From positions 9,734,001 to 9,798,000 of the forward strand of contig JAKSXM010000132.1 of the NCBI GenBank assembly GCA_022575985.1: 64,000 nt of DNA. Reading direction: 5' to 3'. Shown one piece after another: positions 44,335-55,739 of the stretch. The notes under the pieces were generated by a model that saw only the letters and a list, made by a program, of their open reading frames with translations, was not told the origin of the DNA and searched no databases. Position 1 is the stretch's first letter; every line of letters starts with the position of its first letter. This DNA comes from Anagrus nilaparvatae (Eukaryota > Arthropoda > Insecta > Hymenoptera > Mymaridae). The position numbers were made by a program, and so were the translations under genes.

Positions 44335-45475
44335 CATGAAATATTTAAATAATTTATCTCAGAAGAACTACTTGAAATGAGGGTTTCAAAAACTAATTTA
44401 TATGCACAATGAATAGAAAATATTCATTATAAAAGAAGAGCAAATCAATGGGTACCAATTAATGTGAAAGAAATGGAAAAATATATTAGAATAATATTAC
44501 ATAGGGGTTTAAAAACCATCCAAAAATTAATTTATTTTGGTCAAAAGAAGATATTTATGGTATACCGCAATTGAAAAAAAAATGATGAGAGATAGATTTA
44601 TATTAATTGCAAAATTTTGGCATTTTAAGGACAACACTGATGAATCTTTTGTGAAAAATTAAAAATTAAAAAAGTTAGAAGTATTTGTTGAAATTTTTAA
44701 TGAAAATTGTAAAAAATATATGAAACCAGGGAACAAATTAGTGATTGATGAAAGTGTGATTTCTTTTCGAGAACGTTTATCTTATCGCCAGTACATAAAG
44801 AATAAAAGGCACAAATATGGTGTAAAATTATATAAATTATGTTCAGCTAATGGTTATACTTATGAAACTTTAATTTATTAAATTAAAAAAACCGCAGGAA
44901 AAAATTCACTAGGACACAATCATACTGTGGTTATGAATTTGATGGATGTATATTCAAATGAAAACAAAAATTTTTATGTGGATAATTTTTACACATCAAT
45001 TCCGTTAGCCAAAACATTGTTATCAAATAAAACTTATCTAAGCGGTACTCTAAGATAAAATAGAAAAGGTGTTATAAAAAAAATTAAAATCAGGTGAAAG
45101 TACTGTTTTAAAAAACCAAGATAATATTAAAACTATAAAGTGGAAAAATAGAAATGATGTTTTAATGTTATCTGTTGTACAACTCCATGATGCAGAATTG
45201 GTTAGATTATAACTTTGCCAAGTAGGGGATTGACCTAAGTGATAAACTTTCATCCTATTATGATTCTTTAAGGCGTACATTTAAATGGTATAAAAAAGTT
45301 ATTTGCAAATTAATAACTTCAACAGCAATGTTTAATGCATTTGTTATTCATAAACAAAATGTGAAAAAAAATGTGAAAATGCTAGATTTTCATGAAGCAG
45401 TTGAAATAGGTCTTCTGTCTGATGAAATTGAAATGAGAATGAACTATAAATAAGAGAAAGAAGATATTTTCATAT
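44335..45475 (+). pseudogene. piggyBac-type transposase, C-terminal part
   Basis: This is the continuation of 35209-35722. Fragments in order: 'EMEKYIRIILH', 'LFWSKEDIYG', 'RFILIAKFWHFKDN', 'KPGNKLVIDESVISFRERL' with the Asp of the catalytic set, 'HKYGVKLYKLCSANGYTYE', 'NFYVDNFYTSIPLAKTLLSN' with the second Asp, 'KTYLSGTLR', 'NRNDVLMLSVV', 'GIDLSDKLSSYYDS' and 'TFKWYKKVI'. These match the DDE_Tnp_1_7 domain of piggyBac transposases. More than six stops or shifts make it dead. The terminal repeats of this piggyBac copy were not found. Confidence 0.8.
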
Positions 45476-45574
45476 TTTACAAACGAATTATTTATTGCCT
45501 GTAAATAAAAAAAAAAAATGCACAATATGTTACCAAGGCAATATTAAGCAAACGACATAAACTATAAAATTCTT

Positions 45575-45725
45575 AATTTGGGTGATTAACTTCTTGCAAT
45601 ACAAGAATTTCTTTTAAAATTAGTTCCTCATATTCATTTTTTTCAACATATTACGCACCAATATGTTTATATTTCCATACCTCGCCTTGAGCACCTTCAC
45701 CCAATTTTTTGATAACATTTATTTA
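45575..45725 (-). pseudogene. Protein kinase N-lobe fragment
   Basis: On the minus strand 'VIKKLGEGAQGEVWKYKHIGA' gives a glycine-rich ATP loop (GxGxxG). One stop follows, then 'EYEELILKEILVLQEVNHPN' as the alpha-C helix and following strand. The ATP-binding Lys would lie between them and is not clear. More degenerate coding-like sequence continues to about 45960. This is a short, dead fragment of a kinase gene, and I cannot assign a subfamily. Confidence 0.5.
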
Positions 45726-45964
45726 TCCAACATCATAACTTGGTATTTTAAAAATTGATTTTTTTTTAATTTTGGTTAAAATAATAACCCTTTGTACGTT
45801 TTGAAAAATTATTACAAGTACTTGGTACTGTAAATGCAAAATCACCTTTCTTACCGTCTATGCAAATATATTTGATTTTAAAAATATTATTTTTTATTTG
45901 TTTTTGGAGATCCATATATTTTTTTAGTTGACCTAGAAGTCAGATTAATTTCAGTATTTTTTTT

Positions 45965-47100
45965 TTGATTTGTTAAATTGTATGACATCTTGCATCAACC
46001 ATAAATAGTACTCATAAACCTTAACCTACAGCAGTTGTTGCACCGATGGCTTTTGATAAACAGAGCAGTAAAAGGTAACAAGATTATTTTTTATATCTTT
46101 ATTAAATGGTTTATTAACCTTTAATAACTTTCTTCTTAGAAATAGAACAGAGATACCAGCTATAATACAGGGTGATCTTGATGACCCACTACTTTGATTT
46201 GAAGCATACTTACATGCAACTCATTATGAAGTTCATAATAACTTAGTGCAAATAATTGCGTTAATATAATAAAAATAGTGATTATAATTAAAATGATCAA
46301 AGACGGCAACAATACCGCAAAACTGTACATAGTAGTATTAGTGTTAGTGTTACTAAGAAAAATGAAGAAAATCCAAAAAAATAATTAAAAAAAAGGAACA
46401 AAATAGTATGAATGTTTGACAGTGTGAATGATTTAATAGTATGAATGAGGACGGATGAATGGTGGTTCGTCAAGTCCAGGCTGGGGCGTCCACGTCGCTA
46501 GAACCGGGAAACGCTTTCTATTTTGCAAGCAGGCTAACGCGTGTCAGGCAGATAATATTTACATCTTCAAACACTAAGATAAAAAACTTTTTATAAACTG
46601 TTTTATTCAACATATGAGCGGGTATTTGCAATAAGGGCGTATAGATTTTTTAGCGTCAAGTCTATACAAAGGTGATGTAAAGGAATCAAAAAAAAAAAAA
46701 AAAAAAAATGACAAGTTACATGCATAATAACGGGTACCTTTCAATGCCCCGTATAGCTTATATATTTTATTTTTTTTTTTTATTAATTTGATTTTTTTTA
46801 TGTTTGATATTTTGATATTATTTTTTTAATTTTGATATTTTTTTTACTATTGATATTTTTAATAATATAAGTATTTATATTAATTATGTCATTAATTTTT
46901 TTTTTTAAATTTTTGTCAGTTATAAATGTCAGTTATTTGTATATTTATATATTTATATATTTATATATTTGTAATAATTATTAGGAATATTATAAATAAA
47001 TTATCAATTATTTTTTTTGGTTTATATCAGTTTTATTTCGGCAAAAATAATGTATAAATGTACAATGTTTTTAAATAGTAACATATTTAAATTTAAAAAC
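45965..47100. other. Intergenic stretch with no recognised gene
   Basis: A/T-rich, with a GC-richer patch at 46440-46560 and a run of A at 46690-46708. 'atttatatatttatatatttatatatttg' near 46940 is a simple repeat. I see no frame or RNA gene. Confidence 0.45.
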
Positions 47101-47106
47101 AAATTT

Positions 47107-47610
47107 TTATGCAACTTTTATTTTATTGCTAATTTTTTTTTTACCTTTATTTTGAATTTTTGAGTTTTTAGTGCTTTTACGTTTTGTTTTAGAATTTTCA
47201 ACTTGAAACTTTTTATTTGCAACTCTTTGATTCCCGCCTTGTTTAAATGATGTATAATAAATTGCTTGTTTTCTGGAAATAAAAATCTGCATAATAATGA
47301 AATATCTTTAACTTTTCTTCCGACAGCCCCTCAATAGCACAATCAATTTTTTTTATTTCTTTATAATCTTTAGCTAAAAAATCATGACTAACTGGTTTAT
47401 CATTATAGTTGACATAAGTACCAAATTTATCACTAGGATAATAGATTATTCTTCTTTACTTACTTATCTGAATTTGCTTTTGATTTTTAATTGGAAAATA
47501 AGAAAAACTTTTTTCAAAATTATTCAAATTATAATCATAACTTTCAACTATAATAAAAGGAGAATCACAAGAGTTCTGTATTATATTAATATATTCAGTA
47601 ACTAGTTTTT
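47107..47610 (-). pseudogene. Unrecognised host-like gene fragment
   Basis: The minus strand has coding-like sequence: 'YINIIQNSCDSPFIIVESYDY' and on to KNQKQIQI, ending at a consensus donor ATAA|GTAAGT near 47461. After that comes 'RIIYYPSDKFGTYVNY' through 'GLSEEKLKIFHYYADFYF'. The last part resumes one base out of frame as 'KQAIYYTSFKQGGNQRVANK' with a very basic tail to 47107. The composition is that of a real protein rather than chance A/T sequence, but the frame break suggests a pseudogene. I do not recognise the family. Confidence 0.4.
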
Positions 47611-47614
47611 CTAA

Positions 47615-48150
47615 AATAGTTTTCAGTTTTAAAAAAATTGGCCAATTTCGGGTCAGTAAATTTGAATTTTAAAAAAATGTATGTATAAAATTGTAGTTCA
47701 GAACCACTGAATACCCCTGAAACAGTCTTCAACTATTATATTTTCAGTTTTAAAAAATTTGACATTTTTTCGAAAAAGATTGGCCAATTTCGGATCAGTA
47801 ATTTTGAATTAAAAAATTTATATATAAAATTCTAGCTCAGCATACCTGAAAACCCCCCGAAACAGTCTTAGGCTATTATTTTTTCAATTTTAAAAAATTT
47901 GGCATTTTCTTGAAAAATAATTGGTTAATTTCGGGTCAACAAATTTGAATTTTAAAATTTAAGTATAAAATTTTAGCTCAGCACACCTGATTACCTCCGA
48001 AACGTCTTCAACTATTATTTTTTTAGTTTTAATAAATTTGGAATTTTTTCAAAAAAAAATTGGCCAATTTCGGGTCAGCAAAATTGTATTTTAAAATTTA
48101 AGTATAAAATTCTAGCTCAGAACACCTGAAAACCCCCCAAAACAATCGCA
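47615..48150. repeat. ~125 bp tandem repeat, four copies
   Basis: Each unit holds 'attggccaatttcgggtcag.aaatttgaattttaaaa', 'gtataaaattctagctcagcacacctgaaaaccccc.aaacagtc' and 'aactattattttttcagttttaaaaaatttg'. The period is about 125 bp and the copies are diverged. No gene is present. Confidence 0.8.
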
Positions 48151-49083
48151 AAAATTTAAGTAATTTTATCATATTTCTTTATTTGATAAAATTATAAATT
48201 TATTAATAGTTTTTTATTTCTTTATTTGTAAACATGATTTTAATGCACAACGAGCAGACGAGTCAATGCTACCAATTTAAAATTTAAATAACAGCCTAAG
48301 TTTATTTCGGCTAGTTACTACATTTAAATATTAATAAGACTTTTAATAAGGTGAATTTCAAATATTGTAACAAAAATGTTTTGATTTTTTTGAAAATTCT
48401 AGACTAGACTTATTTCTGAATTCAATAAACCATCATTTTTGTATTTCTTATTTAAAAGTGATTCTAAAATTTTTTACATGTGAAAATTTGTTTAATTTTT
48501 TTAGGATTATTGTGGTTTTGTAATAATAAAAATAATAAATTGAACTTTTTTTGTATACTTTATCATATAGCAATGTATTTATTTATGTTTCTTATTTTTT
48601 ATTTACAATTAAAACAATACATGATTAAAGTAGACTCAGTCAGAAATAACTCACCTTAAATTTTACTTAAAAATTCAAACAATTAGTTGTATTAAAAATT
48701 TAATTATATATTTTTTAATTCATAAGTTTCGTTTATAAAAATCTTTTCTCAGTTAATTTTAAGCAACCCAATAGTGCATTATATTAAAAATATATTTTAA
48801 CATTATTTTCTTTTAAAAGTGAGGCTTTTAGTACATTTTTAATAAAAAGCTTAAAAAATTTAAATAAGGATACATTTTTAGTGAATACTACGTGAAAGTT
48901 ATAATTTTCTATAAAATTTCAATTAAAATGTCATCTTTTTCTTATTTTGAAGCAACTACAATTCATTTTGAGTAATTTAATTCTTTTGTTCAAAATTTAT
49001 AAGAATACTTGGTATGATAAAGTCAGATATAAAAAATTTTTCTCCAAATAATTATTATTTTAGATGTCCTTTAAAACAATTAA
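48150..49083. other. AT-rich stretch, no gene seen
   Basis: Only A/T-rich sequence downstream of the pseudogene that follows. No frame, repeat or RNA gene is supported. Confidence 0.5.
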
Positions 49084-50779
49084 TTAAGTAGATTGCTTTC
49101 TTTTATAAATCAATAAAAACACACTTAGTTTTGGAGGATCTGAAAAAGTATTTTCTTTATCACCTGATCTTAATTCCCAAGGTTTATCTTCATTACTTGG
49201 TCTATATGAATATGCAACATATTCCCCATGGGAGTCTTTATCATTAATCCGATCTATAAATCCAACAAGTTAATAATAATAATTTTTTATTTTTATATCA
49301 ACTGGTATTTGGGTCGAATCGTCATTTCGTATTCCATATGTATTTATAAATACTATATTTCCAGGTACTTTTATTATTTTAAGTCTATCTTTTGAACATT
49401 TTGGACATTTTTTATTTTCTTTGTCATTTAGTAATAAATTCTTGTCTAAATTTTTTATTTCTGAGCTTATTATTTCTGGTAAATAATTTTCAGTTTTATG
49501 ATCACAAGCTTCACATATTTCTTCATTTTTAATGTAAAACTCATTTTTTCAATAAAGTTTCAATCATATATGGTATATTGGTAGTACTCATTATTTTGTT
49601 TGTCTTGTCTTTATAACCGAATGGCATAATCAAAAGAATTTGCAGGCGGTTTTTAATAAAAGTTTTTTTCATCATAATTTTTATTAACGTACTCTGAAAT
49701 TGCTTTGAATAATAATTTTTTATTTTTTTTAGAGTCAACAAGTTTTTTAAAATTTAGATCTTCTTCATAAAGTGTTACCAAAATTTCAAAAAAACTATCG
49801 AATTTGCTTGTATCTTGAAAACTATATTTTACTCCATCTAATGTTTCACTGATAATTTTACCATTTTTAAGTATTGGTCGTTGATATTTGCTATTTCGTC
49901 CTTATGATGTTCTTGAATCTGAAACGTCTGGTTTTTCATTGGAATCATCTGGCACTGTTTCAGTAAAATAGGGAACCTCTTTGGAACTATCTGGATCCTT
50001 TTGAGAACTTTTTGAGTTTTCAGGTTTTTCTTCATTATTATCACTTGACAATTCAATTTCATCAGTAAAATTAAATTTATTTGTATCAATTTTGTTTAAT
50101 AATAGCATCGGTAGTTTATTTTTTAATTTTAAAATAGGTGAACACCAATAAGGTATACATTCTTTATCATTATTTTTTCTATCGACTTCACAAATTTTTG
50201 GCGTTTTTTTACTTATGAATGCTTCTTTACATTTTCGAACTTCATCAAAAAAACTTAATGGTCTCTGAAATAGAATATTTTAAATTAAATATTGTGTAAA
50301 ATATTGTATAAACTGTTAGCAATGATAATGAAGACTAAAAGTCTTCAAAACGTGGGAAATTTATTGCAAAAATAAAGGAAAAAAAATTTAGTAGATCAAA
50401 AATCAAGTGCTTTAATTTAATATTAAATACGATTTTTATTTTTTATTAATTCCAAAAATTTTTGAAATAATTTCCTGCCCTAAAATCACCATATTTTTGT
50501 TTAAATTTTCCCGCTTAAAAATCATTGTAATTACGAAGAGAAATAGATCACAAAAATTTTGCGCATAAAATGTATAAATTGGGATTTTTAATTTGTATGA
50601 CAGAATGTTGATTAAATATTTCGAGTTATTAATTAAGTGAAATAAGTTCCTTAGGAGCCTAATTCACATTATATAATTTATATATTAAAAATACACGTAA
50701 AACATATATAATGTGAATTCAGCCCCAGACCATACTAGAATTATGCGTTGTAATATTATCTGGATCATTAACGATTTTT

Positions 50780-50935
50780 AGTGCTTCACGATACGATACG
50801 ATACCGATATTTCGCAATTATCGATATCGTATTGTTAGTGCCAACGTAAGTATCGTATCGTATCGATATCGACGATATTTTTAAGTTTGCTTATCGTATC
50901 GGTATCGGTATCGTCTCGTTCTCATCATATCGTCC
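50780..50935. repeat. TATCGATA-rich patch
   Basis: Reiterated 'gatacgatacgatacc', 'tatcgatatcgtat' and 'tatcggtatcggtatcg' on both strands form a dense imperfect repeat of TATCG and its inverse CGATA, unlike the surrounding A/T-rich DNA. Likely a decayed simple repeat with many short inverted pairs. Confidence 0.6.
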
Positions 50936-51598
50936 TAAAATGATATTAATTAAATTTTTTATTAAAAATCTTGACGATAACGAAAAATACAAATATATCG
51001 TCGTCAGTATACTTAACATGATATTGCATCGATATCGTATCAAAATTTGATTTCATGCGCAGCTCAAAAAAAATTTTTTGATCTCAGAATTTGATCAGGA
51101 TCGGAATCGGAAAAATACTTTGGAACAGTTTCGAAGACCCGACTATCAGTTTCACTCTCACTTCATTTAAATTTACCCATGACCACATTAGAAATAATAT
51201 ATAATTTGATATTAATTTATTTATTGATTTAAAATACCCATAAACAATTTTTAAAAAATAATATATTTATCTTGAAAAAATACAAACATTTGGTTTCTTT
51301 GTAAAAAAATATTATTATAAATATGAAGAAGAAAAATATAAATCCATATAATTATTATTTTTTTAAATTATAATTTTTTTAATCATTTTGGGGGTATTAA
51401 TTAATCTCGTTGAACCCCCTTTGGATCCGCTTAATAATTTATTTAGTTATATTTATACCAATATTTATTATACATTTTTTATACCAATATCTAAATTTTG
51501 TAAGCCTTCCTTTACTCTATATACATTTTATAAACAAACAGTTCATTTTCTGCTAGCTCATTGTTTCAAGATAATATATTAATTTTGACTAATTATAA

Positions 51599-51631
<33 letters not shown>

Positions 51632-51884
51632 TTTTAAATTTAAATTTATAATGAAGACTGTTGATACATAATCAACTAAAAAATGTATTTTTCTAAATAT
51701 ATTAAAAATAAATTGACTATAAGTTGTTATAAAGTTAAGTTAAAAAAATAATAAGTGCAATACACAATCTCTCTTTGTTATCATCTTTCTAAATATTTTT
51801 ATTTTTTCTATATTAAATTAAGGTATGTAAAAAATAAAAAAATTATAAAAAAATTGTAAATATTAATTTGTGATAATAAATTAT

Positions 51885-52015
51885 AGCTCCTGAATGAGGG
51901 TTGAAGGCTTCAACCGAAACGTCGAGCAAAAATCAAATATTTGATTAAAATTCTTTTACACCTTGTCTGTTAAAATCGTTTCAACATTTTTATTTAATAT
52001 TTATTAATTTTTATT
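51885..52015 (+). mobile_element. Penelope-like terminal fragment with hammerhead-like motif
   Basis: GCTC and GAGC enclose CTGAATGAG, a stem GGTTGAA/TTCAACC with a GGC loop, and GAAACGTC. This is a near-canonical hammerhead order with one extra base in the first box. The following 'caaatatttgattaaaattcttttacaccttgtctg' fits the Penelope terminal repeats I recall. No coding part is attached. It lies in the pseudogene intron on the opposite strand. Confidence 0.5.
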
Positions 52016-52410
52016 TAAAAATTTCTTAGAGATTAATTTTACTATGCTTTTTTTTGCGTGCTAGCTTGTAAATCAATATTTTGCTTTTTTTTTGAATCAT
52101 CAATAATTTTTTATTATAAACTAATATAATTACCTCTTTCTCTCCTTTATAATTGTCAAGTAAAGAAGATTTAACTGTGTAAATAAAGAATATCGATATA
52201 AATATTATCTTCATCATTTAATGAATACTATTTAAAAAAAATATTTTATAATACAATTTAAAGCAACGATAATAAAGTATTTTTTTTTTTAATTCCTCTT
52301 ATATTTATATACTTTTAATGTATATTATTTATTTTTTAATACAATCACGTTCAAAATCGAGTATAAAATTATATTTCCTGATATTTATGATTTTACGTGC
52401 TTTATCTTAT

Positions 52411-53974
52411 AGTCCAAGAGAGGAATCCAAAAAACACCCCAAACCCCCCATTAATTATTAAATAGGACAATTTTTTTTTTAAAATGCTCGTAATAGCGTA
52501 TACTTTAAAAAACAATCGAGGTTACATGTCCAGCGATTAAGAATTTTCTGAAAATCAAGGTCAAAGGTCAACATTTTCAGTTTTTTTTAAATTTCTCTCA
52601 AACCGTTGATGATACAAAAAATTTTTTGAAATAAAAAAAAAAGCTTATAAAATTCCCCATCCAAAAAGTCCTTACACGTCTTGATCAGAAAAATAGAACC
52701 TGAAAAAATTGAGCTCAAATATTTTGCCTGAAGTGCCTGGACTATACATGTATATACATATACGGAAAACTCAAAATTCAGCTCCGCACGGGGAAAAAGT
52801 TGAATTTTAACAATAATATTGCTTTTTAATGAAAAAAAATGATGAAATGCAATAATTGTAACCTTCATACATGATAATCACGAGCTATTTTTTTTTTTTT
52901 TTTAAATTGTCCATTTGGGCACCCGAAAACTGAAAATCGCTGAATTTTTTTTTTAAGTGAAAATAAATGCGTCATAAAATTAAAAGTTTAAAAAAATTTT
53001 TGTTTGGCATGTTTTTAAATAAGGTTAAGAACAAATAATCGAAAAAAAAAAATATATATGTCTAATACGCCCATGGGGATTTTGAAGCAAAAATTTGTCC
53101 AAAAATGAAAAAAGCGCTGTTTTAAAGATTATTGACTTTCTGCATTAAATAAACAATTTAAAAAAAACACCTAACAGATCGATTCTAAACCAAAATTTAA
53201 CGTTCTTTTCAATGGTTCAATTAATTTTTTATTTGGTTTGCAAATTTCCATTGCACAGGCCAATTTAGAAAAGAATTTTAATTTTTCATTTTTGGACAAA
53301 TTTTTGTCTCAAAATCCCCATGGGCGTATAAGACATATATATTTTTTTTTTTCGATTATTTGTTCTTAACCTTATTTAAAAACATGCCAAACAAAAATTT
53401 TTTTAAAATTTTAATTTTATGACCCATTTATTTTCACTTAAAAAAAAAATTCAGCGATTTTCAGTTTTCGGGTGCCCAAATGGACAATTTAAAAAAAAAA
53501 AAAAAAATAGCTCGTGATTATCATGTATGAAGGTTACAATTATTGCATTTTATCATTTTTTTTCATTAAAAAGCAATATTATTGTTAAAATTCAACTTTA
53601 TCCCCGCGCGGAGCTGGATTTTGAGTTTTCCGTATATGTACATATATGTATAGTCCAGGCGCTTCAGGCAAAATATTTGAGCTCAATTTTTTCAGGTTCT
53701 ATTTTTCTGATCAAGACGTGTAAGGACTTTTTGGATGGGGAATTTCATAAGCTTTTTTTTTTATTTCAAACAATTTTTTGTATCATCAACGGTTTCAGAG
53801 AAATTGTAAAAAAACTGAAAATGTTGACCTTTGACCTTGATTTTCCGAAAATCCTTAATCGCTGGATATGTAACCTCGACTGTTTTTTAAAGTATATGCT
53901 ATTACGAGCATTTAAAAAAAAAATGTGTCCTATTTAATAATTAATGGGGGGTTTATACCTTGCTTTCTTGGACT
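52411..53974. mobile_element. 1.56 kb palindromic element (AGTCCAAG ends)
   Basis: The left end AGTCCAAGAGAGG and the right end are inverted copies, and the two halves pair over almost the whole length with a centre near 53190. The frame at 52587-52868 (-) recurs as 53527-53937 (+), which shows how well the arms are kept. 'aaaccccccattaattattaaatagga' lies near each end. There is no transposase. A target duplication could not be fixed. It is non-autonomous. Confidence 0.8.
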
Positions 53975-54079
53975 ATTATTAATTTTTAAATTTTATAAAA
54001 ATGCACTGATTATTTCGGTAATTTTGAAATTAAACAACAAAATTTGTTGTTTTTTATGGTTCTTGTTATATTATATCTC

Positions 54080-54740
54080 TGTGGGTATCAGCGTTCGCTG
54101 TGAGTATCATTTAAGAGGATGGAATCGTCTGTTTATCTAAATAATGAGCTGCCTCAGAGATCGGTTCTTGGGCTTCCCACTTTTTGTGTCAATTTTATGT
54201 TTAGGTTCCAGCTTATCAAATCAAAAATAGGTATTATTTCTCCTACAACTCTGCGATACAGGTGATGATTAGCATGACAAGCTGCATAGGCTAAAATTAA
54301 TTAATTGCTCTGATCTAAATATAATTTAAACTCAGAGCATTGCTTTTTGTTTATCTGCTACTCTAAAATCCTTTCAAAAACTTAATATAACATATGTAAA
54401 TGTCAAAAATAGTTGTGCCAGCGTCCCTTTTATTTATTTAAGTTGTTATTTTTGGGTTGAATTTTTTTAAATCTTTTCTGGGTATTTTCGAGTTTTAGAT
54501 TACATAAAAAAAATGAAAATAGTACTATATAGTCTGAAAATCATTAGGCTCTGTACTTTGCAATCAATTCTTAAATCTATTATTAATATTATATTAATAT
54601 TATATAAATATCTTGTGATTCCTTACTTAGATTACTATTCTGTCGTTTCATCTAACGTTAATTGGTTTCGTGTAAAATTACAAAGACTTGCCTTATACTC
54701 CAGTGCCAACGCGCTAACTGGTCTGATATCTTGAACTGTG
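54080..54740 (+). pseudogene. Decayed non-LTR reverse transcriptase
   Basis: 'SVYLNNELPQRSVLGLPTF' near 54125-54185 corresponds to the LINE motif GVPQGSVLGPLLF. Further on, 'ILYKYLVIPYLDYYSVVSSN' and 'LQRLALYSSANALTG' (54590-54720) match the thumb-region block (LYxSLVxPYLDY...LQRxQ.RALRxITG) of Jockey-type elements. Stops and shifts lie between. The YADD core is not preserved. Confidence 0.6.
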
Positions 54741-54744
54741 ATTG

Positions 54745-55735
54745 AAAAAGATATTGTATAGGTTTATTTACTACAGTGTTCACGGGATCCGAAACTGGAG
54801 TCGAAAGTGGTATAAGTAATGCTAAAATGATCAAAATATTGCTATTTTTTTAAGGAGTAGATTTCACCCATTTTCTTCCATGGAGAGAGGTATATAGAAT
54901 TTTTAAATGCCAAATGCCATAAAATATTATCAAGTACTCGAATCAAAAATAAAAAACGTTGCAAAATTATTGGCACTACGGTTCTTCAAGCAATAACAAA
55001 ATATTCTTAATGATCTGTTAATCTAATAAATTATCTTTTCCTTAATAGTAATTCTTTATGCACATAAAAAGTTTAATTAGATTATAATGAATTTTAAAAC
55101 ATATTATGAAAAATTGGTTTAATTCATTTGGTGTAATACTATTTATTGATTAAAAAGCCTAATATTTAAAAATCAACATTTTATATTTAAAAAAAATTAT
55201 TTAGTTCTAAATTTTTTAAACGTAGTAAATTTTAGAAACCCATTTTTAAATATTTTTTGGTTTTGAACTCATTTTTCAACAATATTATGCACTTAAACTA
55301 CATAAAAAAATCTTTAAAAAACTATTATTTACTTTAAGGTATCAAAACAATTTAGGAACTACAAAATTTTTAAGATTTTGGATTTTGGTACTCTGATAGT
55401 AAATTTTTGGTACTAGCAAGGTTAAAATTAAAATAATTAATCTGTTTCTAAATCAAAATAAGTACTTAAATCAACCAAGAAATCTTTGATTTGAGCTTAA
55501 ATTTCCTGTTATTGAAAAAAATAATGATAAAAATAATGATATTGTTTAGAATTTGATATTTAGGACATAAATGCTCATTTTTTGGTAAGCGCCAAACTTA
55601 AATTTGAATGTACCTATTTTTCCTGAATCCTGAAGATTATTAGGAAAACTATTATTAAAAAAAAATTCAAAATATTACTAAAATATTATCAAAAAAATAA
55701 GGTTTCAAAAAATTAAGAATAAATCTTATTAATTT
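54745..55735. other. AT-rich stretch downstream of the protease homologue
   Basis: I see no frame, repeat or RNA gene. The 3' end of the protease-homologue transcript must fall here, and 'aataaa'-type signals are too common to single one out. Confidence 0.5.
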
Positions 55736-55739
55736 TTAT

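Larger units (their letters stand above)
50270..52130. other. Intron of the USP-like pseudogene
   Basis: It contains a TATCG-rich patch (50780-50935), a poly-A run (51600-51629) and a Penelope terminal fragment (51885-52010). The frame 51388-51582 has no recognisable features. Otherwise A/T-rich. Confidence 0.55.
49084..52217 (-). pseudogene. Decayed paralogue of the secreted USP-like gene
   Basis: Exon 1 (52134-52217) encodes a signal peptide almost identical to that of the gene at 24255-27019, with the same ...SLLDNYKGEKE end and a GTAATT donor. Exon 2 (49084-50264) starts RPLSFFDEVRKCKE like the paralogue's RPNNLIDEIRRCKE and carries 'IPYWCSPILKLKN', 'DTSKFDSFFEILVTLYEEDLN', 'CEACDHKTENYLPEI', 'CPKCSKDRLK', 'HGEYVAYSYRPSNEDKPWEL' and 'SVFLLIYKRKQ'. 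Frameshifts near 49910, 49660 and 49550 and a stop at about 49270 break it. The intron has grown to 1.87 kb. The His box here reads GEYVAYSYRP. Confidence 0.75.

Noticed and set aside
46440..46560. GC-richer patch considered as an RNA gene or element end
   Set aside because: No tRNA boxes, no inverted partner and no repeat elsewhere in the window.
52587..53937. Two similar frames (52587-52868 minus and 53527-53937 plus) that look like a duplicated gene
   Set aside because: They are the same DNA in the two arms of the palindrome at 52411-53974. The product has no recognisable domain and the arms are non-coding elsewhere.
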